Below the pieces are notes generated by a model. That model made no database searches, was not told the origin of the DNA, and saw only the letters and a program-made list of their open reading frames with translations. From the NCBI GenBank assembly GCA_013036105.1, contig JAAXCX010000013.1, positions 1 through 61,254 of the forward strand: a DNA stretch of 61,254 bases, given 5' to 3'. Below, in pieces: positions 8,334 through 15,711 of the stretch. The DNA is from Vulcanimicrobiota bacterium. Lineage in GTDB: Bacteria; Vulcanimicrobiota; Vulcanimicrobiia; Vulcanimicrobiales; Vulcanimicrobiaceae. The first letter of the stretch is position 1. Each line of letters starts with the position of its first letter. Position numbers and translations under genes: made by a program.

Positions 8334-10888
8334 TCGCTTCGCACCGCGTCGGCCGTCGCGATGCGCGCGGCGACTCGCGCCGGGTAAAGTCCGGCAAGGA
8401 CTGCGGCGGCGAGTACGAGCAGCAGCGATTCCGCCAGCGGCCAGTACGGTACGTGCAACTGCATGGGCCAGCCGAACGCTTGGCGATCGATAACGTAGAT
8501 CAAGAGCAACCCCAGCAACATTCCCGCTCCTATTCCGAACAATCCGCCCAGGACGCCAATCAGAGTGGCCTCATAGAGTACCATATTTCGAACCGCACGG
8601 ATCGTTAAACCCAGATAGCGCAACACGCCAATTTCGCGCCGGCGCTCCAGGACGAGCGCGAAGAGTGTGCTCACGACTCCCATCACGGCAATCGTGATGG
8701 CGATGATGTTGAGCGCCTGCGTAATGAGAAAGGTGCGGTCGAAAATAGCGAAGACGACCGCGCGCAGATCGTGCGTCGTTTCTACGTCAACGCGCAGCGG
8801 CAGCGCCGCGCGAATGACCCGCGTGCGCAGGGCATTGAGATCGGTCCCCGGTTTGGCATAGACGGAAAACATGCCCGCGGAATCGTCGCGGTAGAGGCGG
8901 TTGAACGTGCGCTGATCGACCAAGACGGTGCCCGAATCGTTCGAGTAATCGTCGTAAATCGCGGCTATGAGGAACGAGGTGGGTCCGTCCGGCGTGTCAA
9001 GCACGATCGAATCGCCCGGATGCAGATTCGCCTTTTCGGCAAAGGGTGCGCTCACGATCACGCGCGTTGTCCCGGGCAGTGTGCGTGCGAGCGTCGCGGC
9101 GTTCGCGCCGCCGGAGACGTGCACCCAATCGCGTTGCGCGATCGTGCGGAAATCGGTGCGCGCAAGCGTTATTAGCGACCCCTGAAATGGAATCTCCACG
9201 CCCCGAAATGTATCGACGGCGGCTACGCCGGGCAACGCGCGAACTCGCTCCGGGATGTTCGCCGGAATGCGCGCGTCATAGACTTCGCCCGAAACGCCCA
9301 TCGGGCGCACGAAGAGATCGGCGATGAGCGTTTGGTCGAGCCACGCGGCGACGGTGGCGCGTAACGAATAGACGCTCACGGCGACGCTTACGATCATCGC
9401 TACTGCAATCGCGAGCGCCGCTATGGCCAAGCTGTTGCGCCGGGGCGTTCCGCCGAAATTTGCCGCGGCCAGCAACGCCGCCGATGAAAGGCTGTAGCCC
9501 AGTTTTTGCAGCAGGCGCGCCGTGACGATCACGCCGAGCGGCACGAGCAGTGAGGTGCCAAGTATGATGCAGAGCGCCGACGCATAGCCGAAGAGGGGGA
9601 GCCCATCGATCGCAGGCGCTTGCGCTGCAATGTATGCCAAGCCGAGGAGAAGCAGCCCGACGAGCGAGAGCAAGATGGCCAAGCGGTTCATCTGCGGTTC
9701 GAAACCGCGTGAGCCCATGACGCGCGAAGGCTGCGTGCCGGCGGCTTCGATGGCGGGCGCTATCGCGGAGATCATCGCGACGGCGATGCCGAACAACAGC
9801 GCTTCGAGCATCAGGCGCGGATCGTAGAGTACGCGATCCACGTGCGTTCCGACATAGAGCGTGTTCACCGTGTGCGTTACCGCGCCGACCGCTAGACGCG
9901 CGAGAAAGTATCCGAACACCAAGCCCAAGCATGAGCCAAGTATGCCGAAAACCGCACCTTCAGCGAGAAATGTGCTGAAAATCTGTCCGCGCGTCGCTCC
10001 TACTGCGCGTACCGTCCCGATCTCGGCGCGCCGCTGCACGACCGAGATGGCGACCGTGTTGTAGATGAGAAATGCGCCGACGAGCAGCGCGATCAAGGAG
10101 ATCGCGGCGAGATTTACTTGGAAGCTGCGCAGCAGCCGGCGCACTTCGTCTGTGCGCGTTGCCGGTTCCACGACGCGCGTACCCGGCGGAACGATCGTTG
10201 CTAGCGCGGCTTTGGCTTGCCGTAAGCGCTGCGGGAGGACGATGCAGTCAATGCGATCGATCGAGCCGACTTTTCCGAAAAGCTCCTGTGCGGTAACGAT
10301 GTCGACGAAGACGACACTTGAGTCGGCCGCGCTGACGGAGCGCGGAACGATTGCGGCGACGGTAAATGTGACGGGCCGCCCGCCTGCCAGCGCGGTAAAG
10401 TTGTTGCCGACATGCAGATGAAGACGATCGATGACGCGTTGGGAGACGATCGCGCCGCGTCCGTCCATGAGGCCGTAGGGATCCGAGGTATTACCGCGCA
10501 CGTCGATCCCTTCGGGCAGCGGTTGCAGCAAATCTATCCCGAGGACGCGGAGAATTTCACCGGAGTTCGGGTCGCCTTGGCGCGCGCCGATGACGATCGA
10601 ATCTTCGATAACCGGCGAAGCTTGCACCACGCCGGGCGCCCGCATCACTTTCAGCAGCGTTCGTTCGTCGAATGCACGCCCTTCACCGAGCACCTGCAAA
10701 TTCACGCGGCTCGTTACGATATTTACATTGGAGGAGAACGAAGCGATCGCCGTTGCGTTTGCGAGATCGATTGCGACGAAGAGCCCTATGCCGAGCCCGA
10801 TCGCCAGCAGCGTTACGAACGAGCGTAAGCGGTTCTGCCACATATAGCCGAGCACCAAGCTTCGGAAGAGCGTGAGGAACGCTTTCAC
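8330..10888 (-). CDS. ABC transporter permease, duplicated FtsX/MacB type (AttFG-like)
   Basis: The 852-residue protein carries two FtsX-like permease halves. Each has an N-terminal transmembrane helix, a large periplasmic domain (MacB_PCD-like) and three C-terminal helices. The first half ends near residue 390 (helices around SLIALLVGAFLIYNTVAISVVQRRAEIGTVRAVGATRGQI) and the second near the C-terminus (VVSTLFALVLERRREIGVLRYLG). The RREIG.lRa.Ga coupling motif occurs in both. It is flanked by the ATPase upstream (adjacent, no gap) and the AttH-like protein downstream (overlap). Such systems usually export or extract lipids, lipoproteins or peptides; the substrate here is unknown. Confidence 0.9.
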   Translation of the reverse strand: MKAFLTLFRSLVLGYMWQNRLRSFVTLLAIGLGIGLFVAIDLANATAIASFSSNVNIVTSRVNLQVLGEGRAFDERTLLKVMRAPGVVQASPVIEDSIVIGARQGDPNSGEILRVLGIDLLQPLPEGIDVRGNTSDPYGLMDGRGAIVSQRVIDRLHLHVGNNFTALAGGRPVTFTVAAIVPRSVSAADSSVVFVDIVTAQELFGKVGSIDRIDCIVLPQRLRQAKAALATIVPPGTRVVEPATRTDEVRRLLRSFQVNLAAISLIALLVGAFLIYNTVAISVVQRRAEIGTVRAVGATRGQIFSTFLAEGAVFGILGSCLGLVFGYFLARLAVGAVTHTVNTLYVGTHVDRVLYDPRLMLEALLFGIAVAMISAIAPAIEAAGTQPSRVMGSRGFEPQMNRLAILLSLVGLLLLGLAYIAAQAPAIDGLPLFGYASALCIILGTSLLVPLGVIVTARLLQKLGYSLSSAALLAAANFGGTPRRNSLAIAALAIAVAMIVSVAVSVYSLRATVAAWLDQTLIADLFVRPMGVSGEVYDARIPANIPERVRALPGVAAVDTFRGVEIPFQGSLITLARTDFRTIAQRDWVHVSGGANAATLARTLPGTTRVIVSAPFAEKANLHPGDSIVLDTPDGPTSFLIAAIYDDYSNDSGTVLVDQRTFNRLYRDDSAGMFSVYAKPGTDLNALRTRVIRAALPLRVDVETTHDLRAVVFAIFDRTFLITQALNIIAITIAVMGVVSTLFALVLERRREIGVLRYLGLTIRAVRNMVLYEATLIGVLGGLFGIGAGMLLGLLLIYVIDRQAFGWPMQLHVPYWPLAESLLLVLAAAVLAGLYPARVAARIATADAVRSE

Positions 10889-11542
10889 TTAAGTAATTTT
10901 GCCGTCCTGGAGTTGGATCGAGCGGTCGCACCACTTCGCCGCTTCCGGTGAATGGGTGGCCATCAAGATCGTTTGGCCGCGGTCGGCGATGTCGCGCAGC
11001 AGCTGAAGAACGGTGATGCCGGAATGCGAGTCGAGATTTCCGGTCGGTTCGTCGGCAAGAACCAGCGCCGGTTTGTGAACGATCGCGCGCGCGACCGCGG
11101 CGCGTTGAGCTTGGCCGCCGGAAAGCTGTGACGGATATGCGCCGGCTTTGTCCGCGATCCCGACTCCATCGAGCGCCGCGGCGACGCGATCCTCCAACTC
11201 TTTCTGCGGGCAGCGCTGCAAGATCAGCGGGAGGGCGACGTTGTCGGCGACCGTCATTGCGGGCAGTAGATTAAAGAACTGGAAAATCGTTCCGATACGA
11301 TCGCGCCGGAGTGCGGTGAGGCGGTCGTCACTTAGCCGGCTGGTCTCTTGGCCGTCAACGAAAACGCTTCCGGCGCTCGGCAAGTCTATACACCCGGCCA
11401 AGTTCAGCAGCGTACTCTTTCCGCAGCCGCTCGGTCCGACCAGCGCCACCATCTCCCCGGGCGCGATTTCGCAGGAGACGCCGTCGAGCGCGCGCACTCC
11501 GTCGTAGTCCTTCGTGACCGAAACCAGCGCAAGGGCGCGCAC
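10889..11542 (-). CDS. ABC transporter ATP-binding protein (LolD/MacB-type)
   Basis: The product has Walker A GPSGCGKST, signature LSGGQAQR, Walker B ALVLADEPTGNLD and switch His in MATHSPEA. I chose GTG at 11542, preceded by AAGG, giving 217 residues (MRALALVSVTKDYDGV), the normal size of LolD-like ATPases. The frame is open to 11674, but those extra codons read through a hairpin repeat. It is the first gene of a three-gene operon with the permease and AttH-like protein. It is divergent from purF with two repeat copies between. Confidence 0.92.
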   Translation of the reverse strand: MRALALVSVTKDYDGVRALDGVSCEIAPGEMVALVGPSGCGKSTLLNLAGCIDLPSAGSVFVDGQETSRLSDDRLTALRRDRIGTIFQFFNLLPAMTVADNVALPLILQRCPQKELEDRVAAALDGVGIADKAGAYPSQLSGGQAQRAAVARAIVHKPALVLADEPTGNLDSHSGITVLQLLRDIADRGQTILMATHSPEAAKWCDRSIQLQDGKIT

Positions 11543-11591
11543 GCCCGCCTTGTTCTGGGTGATCTTCGCGCGGGCCTCGACAAGCTCGGCC

Positions 11592-11696
11592 GTCCTTCGA
11601 CGACGCGTTCGCCCAAGGCGAACGCTACTCAGGATGACAAACCTGGGCCGTCCTTCGACGACGCGTTCGCCCAAGGCGAACGCTACTCAGGATGAC
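11592..11696. repeat. Two direct copies of family-A hairpin repeat
   Basis: Nearly identical copies at 11592-11638 and 11650-11696 run from GTCCTTCGACGA through the stem GCGTTCGCC-CAA-GGCGAACGC to TACTCAGGATGACA. They lie in the divergent region between the ABC ATPase and purF, immediately upstream of purF. Recent local duplication is likely because both copies share the same variable stem. Confidence 0.9.
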
Positions 11697-11726
11697 ACCG
11701 TGGGGAGTGTTCCGAACCTGTTGGGC

Positions 11727-13094
11727 ATGTGCGGCGTCGCGGGAATCTATGCACCGGGGCACGACGCGGCGCGGCTTGCTTTTTTTGCACTCTACGCGCT
11801 GCAGCACCGCGGACAGGAATCGGCGGGCATCGCCGCGGCTGACGGCGGCACACTGCGATCGCACAAAGAGATGGGCCTGCTCGGCGCCATCTTCGATGAA
11901 GAGAATCTGCGCGAACTGAACGGCTACATCTCCGTCGGACATACGCGATACTCAACCACGGGGTCTTCGATCGTTGTCAACGCACAGCCACTGCTCGAAC
12001 AAAGCGTGCTCGGCGATTTTGCGTTCGCGCACAACGGTAACCTGACCAATACCGACGAACTGCGTGAGACACTCTCGCCCGGCGTGACGCTGCAAGCGAC
12101 GTCGGACTCCGAAGTGATGGCGAAGGTGATCGTCGAGGGCAGCGGCTCGATGATGGACCGGATTACGTCGTTGCTGGAACGAGCCCGCGGCGCTTACTCA
12201 ATCGCGCTTTGCACCAAAGACGAGCTCTACGCGTTCCGCGATCCGTGGGGCGTGCGGCCGTTATGCCTGGGAACCTACGGTCAGGGCGGCTACGTGGTGG
12301 CGTCGGAGTCGTGCGCGCTCGCGACGATCGGCGCGAACTACGTGCGCGAGCTCAAGCCCGGCGAAATCATCCGCGTATCCAAAGACGGTTTGGAATCCGT
12401 GATGGTGCGGCCGGGTGAGAAAACGGCTCTCTGCATGTTCGAGTACATTTACTTCGCGCGCCCGGACTCAAATTTCAGCGGCGAATCGGTTTATATGGCA
12501 CGGTACCGCATGGGACGCGAACTGGCGCGCGAGTATCCGGTCGAAGCCGACGTGGTGATGGCGGTTCCCGACTCTGCAATTCCGGGCGCGATCGGATACG
12601 CAGCTGAGGCGCAGCTGCCCTATGTTGAGGGCCTCATCAAAAATCGCTACATCGGCCGCACGTTCATCAGTCCCGAGCAAGACATGCGCAGTCGCGGCGT
12701 ACACTTAAAATTCAATCCGGTGGTCGAGAATCTGAACCAGCAGCGCGTCGTCGTTGTCGACGATTCGATCGTGCGCGGAACGACCACGCCGCGTATCGTG
12801 CAACTGCTTCGCGAAGCGGGCGCATCGGAAGTGCACGTGCGCATCAGCTCGCCGCCGATCATGCATCCGTGTTATCTGGGCGTGGACATGGCAACGTACG
12901 ACGAGTTGATCGCGGCAAATCATACGGTGGAAGAGATCCGGCAGCGCATCGGCGCCGATTCGCTAGGCTATCTCAGTCTCGACGGATTGGTTGCGTCGAC
13001 GGGCCGCAAGCGGGATGAAATGTGCTTGGGGTGCTTGACCGGCACGTATCCGAACGTCCCGGCTTGGCATGCCTCACGCGCGGCGCCGGTTTAG
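11727..13094 (+). CDS. purF: Amidophosphoribosyltransferase, iron-sulfur type
   Basis: PurF catalyses the first committed step of purine synthesis, PRPP plus glutamine to phosphoribosylamine. The start MCGVAGIYAPG places the nucleophile at Cys2, exposed after Met removal with no propeptide. The phosphoribosyltransferase motif VVVVDDSIVRGTTT is intact. Cysteines in CMFEYIYFARPDS, HPCYLGVD and the C-terminal MCLGCLTG (CxxC) match the four ligands of the 4Fe-4S cluster in Bacillus-type enzymes. Length is 455 residues. Upstream frame to 11514 reads through repeats and is rejected. The stop overlaps the stop of the convergent LCCL gene by four bases. Confidence 0.96.
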   Translation: MCGVAGIYAPGHDAARLAFFALYALQHRGQESAGIAAADGGTLRSHKEMGLLGAIFDEENLRELNGYISVGHTRYSTTGSSIVVNAQPLLEQSVLGDFAFAHNGNLTNTDELRETLSPGVTLQATSDSEVMAKVIVEGSGSMMDRITSLLERARGAYSIALCTKDELYAFRDPWGVRPLCLGTYGQGGYVVASESCALATIGANYVRELKPGEIIRVSKDGLESVMVRPGEKTALCMFEYIYFARPDSNFSGESVYMARYRMGRELAREYPVEADVVMAVPDSAIPGAIGYAAEAQLPYVEGLIKNRYIGRTFISPEQDMRSRGVHLKFNPVVENLNQQRVVVVDDSIVRGTTTPRIVQLLREAGASEVHVRISSPPIMHPCYLGVDMATYDELIAANHTVEEIRQRIGADSLGYLSLDGLVASTGRKRDEMCLGCLTGTYPNVPAWHASRAAPV

Positions 13095-13939
13095 CTTCGA
13101 ACAAAGACGAAGCTGCCGCCCCAGCTTCCGAAAGCTTGTGAATCGACGCCGTTTTGCGACGACCCATTGTAGGAACTTTGGCCGGGACGGATTTCAATGC
13201 GGACCGCTCCCCCGCCCGATTGCGTGATTATGCCCGCATGCACCGCCGCGGTGCAAATCGAGCTGTCGTCGGTGTAAACGCCGGTTCCCCAAACTGTTCC
13301 GAGATCGCCATGAGCCGTGCAGACAAAAGTAAAGCGCTGGTTGTTGCGGCCGCGCAACTTTACCGCATTGGCCTGCCAGCCGGTTCCGCTGGCCGCCGCT
13401 TCGCTGGGAAGTGTAGGCGCCGCCCCGGGCGGCAAAGGCTCCGCAACTTCGGCATATGTAGGCGGCTCCGGCGCCGGTTCCATAGTGCCGCTGCTGCTGG
13501 TGGCGTTATCCGTTTGGACGGCCGGTGCGGCCTTAGGTGGCGGCGTTGCGACGGCGCTAGCGCTCGTCATGGGCTGCGCGCCCACGACAGCGAAACTTCC
13601 ACGCCAACGTCCGTAAGCTAGGCTCGTTATTCCGTGACGGCTTGACCCCGAATATGCCGCTCGCCCGGGCAAGATGCGTATGAGCACGATGCCGCCCGAT
13701 GCGGGTGTAATCTTACCGGCGTGAATGGCCGCGGTGCAGACGGAGCTGTTGTCGGTGTAAACCCCGGTTCCCCAAATCGTACCCGCGATTCCGCTGGCCG
13801 GGCAGCGAAAGCGATATGATGCGCCATTGTGTCCGCGCAGATACTGGGCGGTTTTCTCTGACCCGCCGCCGCCTTGCGAGTGGACGGCGAGCGGCGCAAG
13901 CGCAAACGCGATGATGGAAACAGTCCGGAAAAACCGCAT
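13091..13939 (-). CDS. Secreted protein with two LCCL-like domains
   Basis: A 282-residue protein with a signal peptide (IIAFALAPLAVHSQ). It contains two copies of the same module, residues about 30-125 and 190-282. Each has the pattern GTxWGTGVYTD(N/D)SSxCTAAxHAGxI, then GGxVxIxIxPGxxxYxGSSxxGxxSxAxGxWxGSF. This is the core of LCCL domains, known mainly from secreted eukaryotic proteins and some bacteria. A Pro/Ala-rich linker with AAPTLPSEAAASG separates them. Two conserved cysteines per module probably form disulfides. Function unknown; it may bind a ligand or surface. Confidence 0.8.
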   Translation of the reverse strand: MRFFRTVSIIAFALAPLAVHSQGGGGSEKTAQYLRGHNGASYRFRCPASGIAGTIWGTGVYTDNSSVCTAAIHAGKITPASGGIVLIRILPGRAAYSGSSRHGITSLAYGRWRGSFAVVGAQPMTSASAVATPPPKAAPAVQTDNATSSSGTMEPAPEPPTYAEVAEPLPPGAAPTLPSEAAASGTGWQANAVKLRGRNNQRFTFVCTAHGDLGTVWGTGVYTDDSSICTAAVHAGIITQSGGGAVRIEIRPGQSSYNGSSQNGVDSQAFGSWGGSFVFVRS

Positions 13940-13967
13940 AGGGGCTCTCCTTGAAGAGGCTACAAGT

Positions 13968-14822
13968 TTATTCTGGAAAGTGCTTTTCCTTTACGTCCTC
14001 GGCGAATGCGCGGAGGGCCGTGGCCGCATCGGTTCCGATGGACGCGTAGCGCTTCACGAAACTCGGTGAATCCGGATACATGCCGAGCACGTCGTGCAGC
14101 ACGAGCACCTGCGAATCACAATGCGGACCCGACCCGATGCCGATGGTCGGGATGGTCAGCATCTCGGTGAGTTCGCGCGCGACTTCGTGATCGATCACTT
14201 CGAGCACGATCGCGTAGGCACCGGCAGCTTCGATCGCTTTCGCGTCGGCGACTAACCGTTCGCGATTCTTGCGCATCTTGTACCCGGGACCTAAGCTCGC
14301 GGTCTGCGGCATGACGCCGATGTGTCCGACAACGGGAATGCCGGCACTGTAAATGGCGCGGATGCGATCAGCGACGAACGTGCCGCCTTCCATTTTCACC
14401 GAACACGCGCCGCCGTCTTTTACTAACCGGATAGCGTTGCGCGTCGCGTCTTCGTCGCTGACTTGGTACGAACCGAACGGCATATCCACCATGATGTGCG
14501 CACGTGACGTGCCTCGCACGACGGCGCTCGCGTGGTGGACCATGTCTTCGATCGTGACGGGCGTCGTTTCATCGTAGCCGAGTACGACGTTGCCGACGCT
14601 GTCGCCGACGAGAATGACGTCGATGCCGGCCTTTTCGGCGAATTGTCCGAACGGCGCGTCGTATGCGGTGACGATCGGAAAGATCGTACGGCCTTTTCGA
14701 CGCTTTATCGCGCCGGCGGTAACGCGGCGGACCGTGCCCTTTTCAGGCTCGTACGGACGCGCGTTTTCGAGGACGTTCTTGTGTACGGTGTGCGTAGCCA
14801 CAGCCGTTGGACCTTCTGTCAC
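13968..14822 (-). CDS. panB: 3-methyl-2-oxobutanoate hydroxymethyltransferase
   Basis: PanB makes ketopantoate in pantothenate and CoA synthesis. Diagnostic segments are IVTAYDAPFGQFAEKAGID, LVGDSVGNVVLGY (metal-binding Asp), KMEGG and GIPVVGHIGVMPQ. The protein has 284 residues, about 20 longer than usual because of an N-terminal extension containing several His and Asn. Several downstream ATGs are absent before the domain, so the ATG at 14822 is kept. It stands alone here with no panC or panD nearby. Confidence 0.95.
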   Translation of the reverse strand: MTEGPTAVATHTVHKNVLENARPYEPEKGTVRRVTAGAIKRRKGRTIFPIVTAYDAPFGQFAEKAGIDVILVGDSVGNVVLGYDETTPVTIEDMVHHASAVVRGTSRAHIMVDMPFGSYQVSDEDATRNAIRLVKDGGACSVKMEGGTFVADRIRAIYSAGIPVVGHIGVMPQTASLGPGYKMRKNRERLVADAKAIEAAGAYAIVLEVIDHEVARELTEMLTIPTIGIGSGPHCDSQVLVLHDVLGMYPDSPSFVKRYASIGTDAATALRAFAEDVKEKHFPE

Positions 14823-14836
14823 GCCGGAGGGGACTC

Positions 14837-15445
14837 ATGCATTTCTCTACTATGACTCGCGCGCTCGCCTCGCTTCTCGCCTTTGTCGTGGCCAGCTGCG
14901 CGCACATGGTGCCGCCGGCACCGCTGCCCCCGCAACCGCCGCAGCAAGCAAATCCGATCATCATTATTAACGGGCGTCCCGAACGTACTGCGTCGCATGC
15001 GCGGGTGAACGTTGCAGTTAAACGGCCGACACCTACGCCTATTGCTTCGGCAACGCCGGACGTGGTTGCGATCGGCTGGTCACTGCGTGATACACTTGTA
15101 TGGGATGGAAGAAGTGCTGCTGCAGGACAAGCCGTACATCGAATACCTCGACGGCAAGGCGCATCCAAAGGCGATGAGCCCCAAAACGAGGCATTCGGTC
15201 GTACAGGGTGCAGCGTTGCGCATCTTGCATCGTTGCAGTGCGGGAATCGGCATCGCGGGGACCGAGTGGGATTTCCGGCTCGGAATTGCCGATGGAACAC
15301 AGACGATGTTCGTGCCGGACGTGGCCGTCCTCACGTTGGAGCGACTACGATCGCTACCGGAGGCCGAGCGCGAGCAGCCGCCCTTCGCGCCGGATGTCGC
15401 GGTGGAAGTACGCTCGCCGTCGTACCGCCCCGCCTTCGCCGCTGA
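14837..15445 (+). CDS. Putative lipoprotein, probably truncated or decayed
   Basis: ATG at 14837 follows a good Shine-Dalgarno stretch (CCGGAGGGG). The N-terminus has a lipoprotein signal (SLLAFVVASC, lipobox Cys) and a Pro-rich segment plausible up to about residue 88. Beyond that the frame overlaps the Uma2 gene starting at 15105 in another frame and becomes Arg/Gly-rich, like an antiphase shadow. I infer that a lipoprotein gene has been truncated at its 3' side, with the stop at 15445 fortuitous. Confidence is low beyond the first 90 codons. Confidence 0.35.
   Translation: MHFSTMTRALASLLAFVVASCAHMVPPAPLPPQPPQQANPIIIINGRPERTASHARVNVAVKRPTPTPIASATPDVVAIGWSLRDTLVWDGRSAAAGQAVHRIPRRQGASKGDEPQNEAFGRTGCSVAHLASLQCGNRHRGDRVGFPARNCRWNTDDVRAGRGRPHVGATTIATGGRARAAALRAGCRGGSTLAVVPPRLRR
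15066..15096 (+). promoter_or_regulatory. Candidate promoter of the Uma2 gene, near-leaderless
   Basis: TTGCGA (15066-15071), a 19-bp spacer and TACACT (15091-15096), followed only 8 bp later by the ATG of the Uma2 gene. The spacing predicts a leaderless or nearly leaderless mRNA. Confidence 0.4.
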
Positions 15446-15641
15446 AAAGATCGTGCGCTATTTGCGCACCGGAGCTACGTTGGTGCTAGACGTCGACCCG
15501 CTAAAGCGTGTGGTGTTCGCACATTCCGCGAGCGGCGTTCACACGTTCAATGAAGGCGATCGCTTCGCGCATGAAGCTGCGCCGTGGCTTTCGTTTGATG
15601 TCGCGGAGCTTTTTAGCGATATCGATCTGTTGATGTCGTAG
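15105..15641 (+). CDS. Uma2-family (DUF820) putative restriction endonuclease
   Basis: The 178-residue product matches the Uma2/DUF820 family. It has the N-terminal YIEYLDGKAHPKAMSPKTRHSVVQ block, the acidic VPDVAVLTLER, and later APDVAVEVRSPS, equivalent to the PD-(D/E)XK-like core Asp and ExxS segment. These genes are abundant in cyanobacteria, Chloroflexi and some uncultured phyla, often near mobile DNA; the biological role is unsettled. ATG at 15105 has no Shine-Dalgarno but sits 8 bp after a possible -10. It overlaps the tail of the decayed lipoprotein frame. Confidence 0.85.
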   Translation: MEEVLLQDKPYIEYLDGKAHPKAMSPKTRHSVVQGAALRILHRCSAGIGIAGTEWDFRLGIADGTQTMFVPDVAVLTLERLRSLPEAEREQPPFAPDVAVEVRSPSYRPAFAAEKIVRYLRTGATLVLDVDPLKRVVFAHSASGVHTFNEGDRFAHEAAPWLSFDVAELFSDIDLLMS

Positions 15642-15711
15642 GCCCGCCCGCCGCGTACCATTACAGGTCCGCGCTGGGTGCTCCCGAAGCCGCAATGCTT
15701 AGGAGCTTCCC

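Noticed and set aside
11543-11674. N-terminal extension of the ABC ATPase and of purF across the repeats
   Set aside because: Both frames simply read through hairpin repeats; the conserved domains begin after them and good starts exist (GTG 11542 and ATG 11727).
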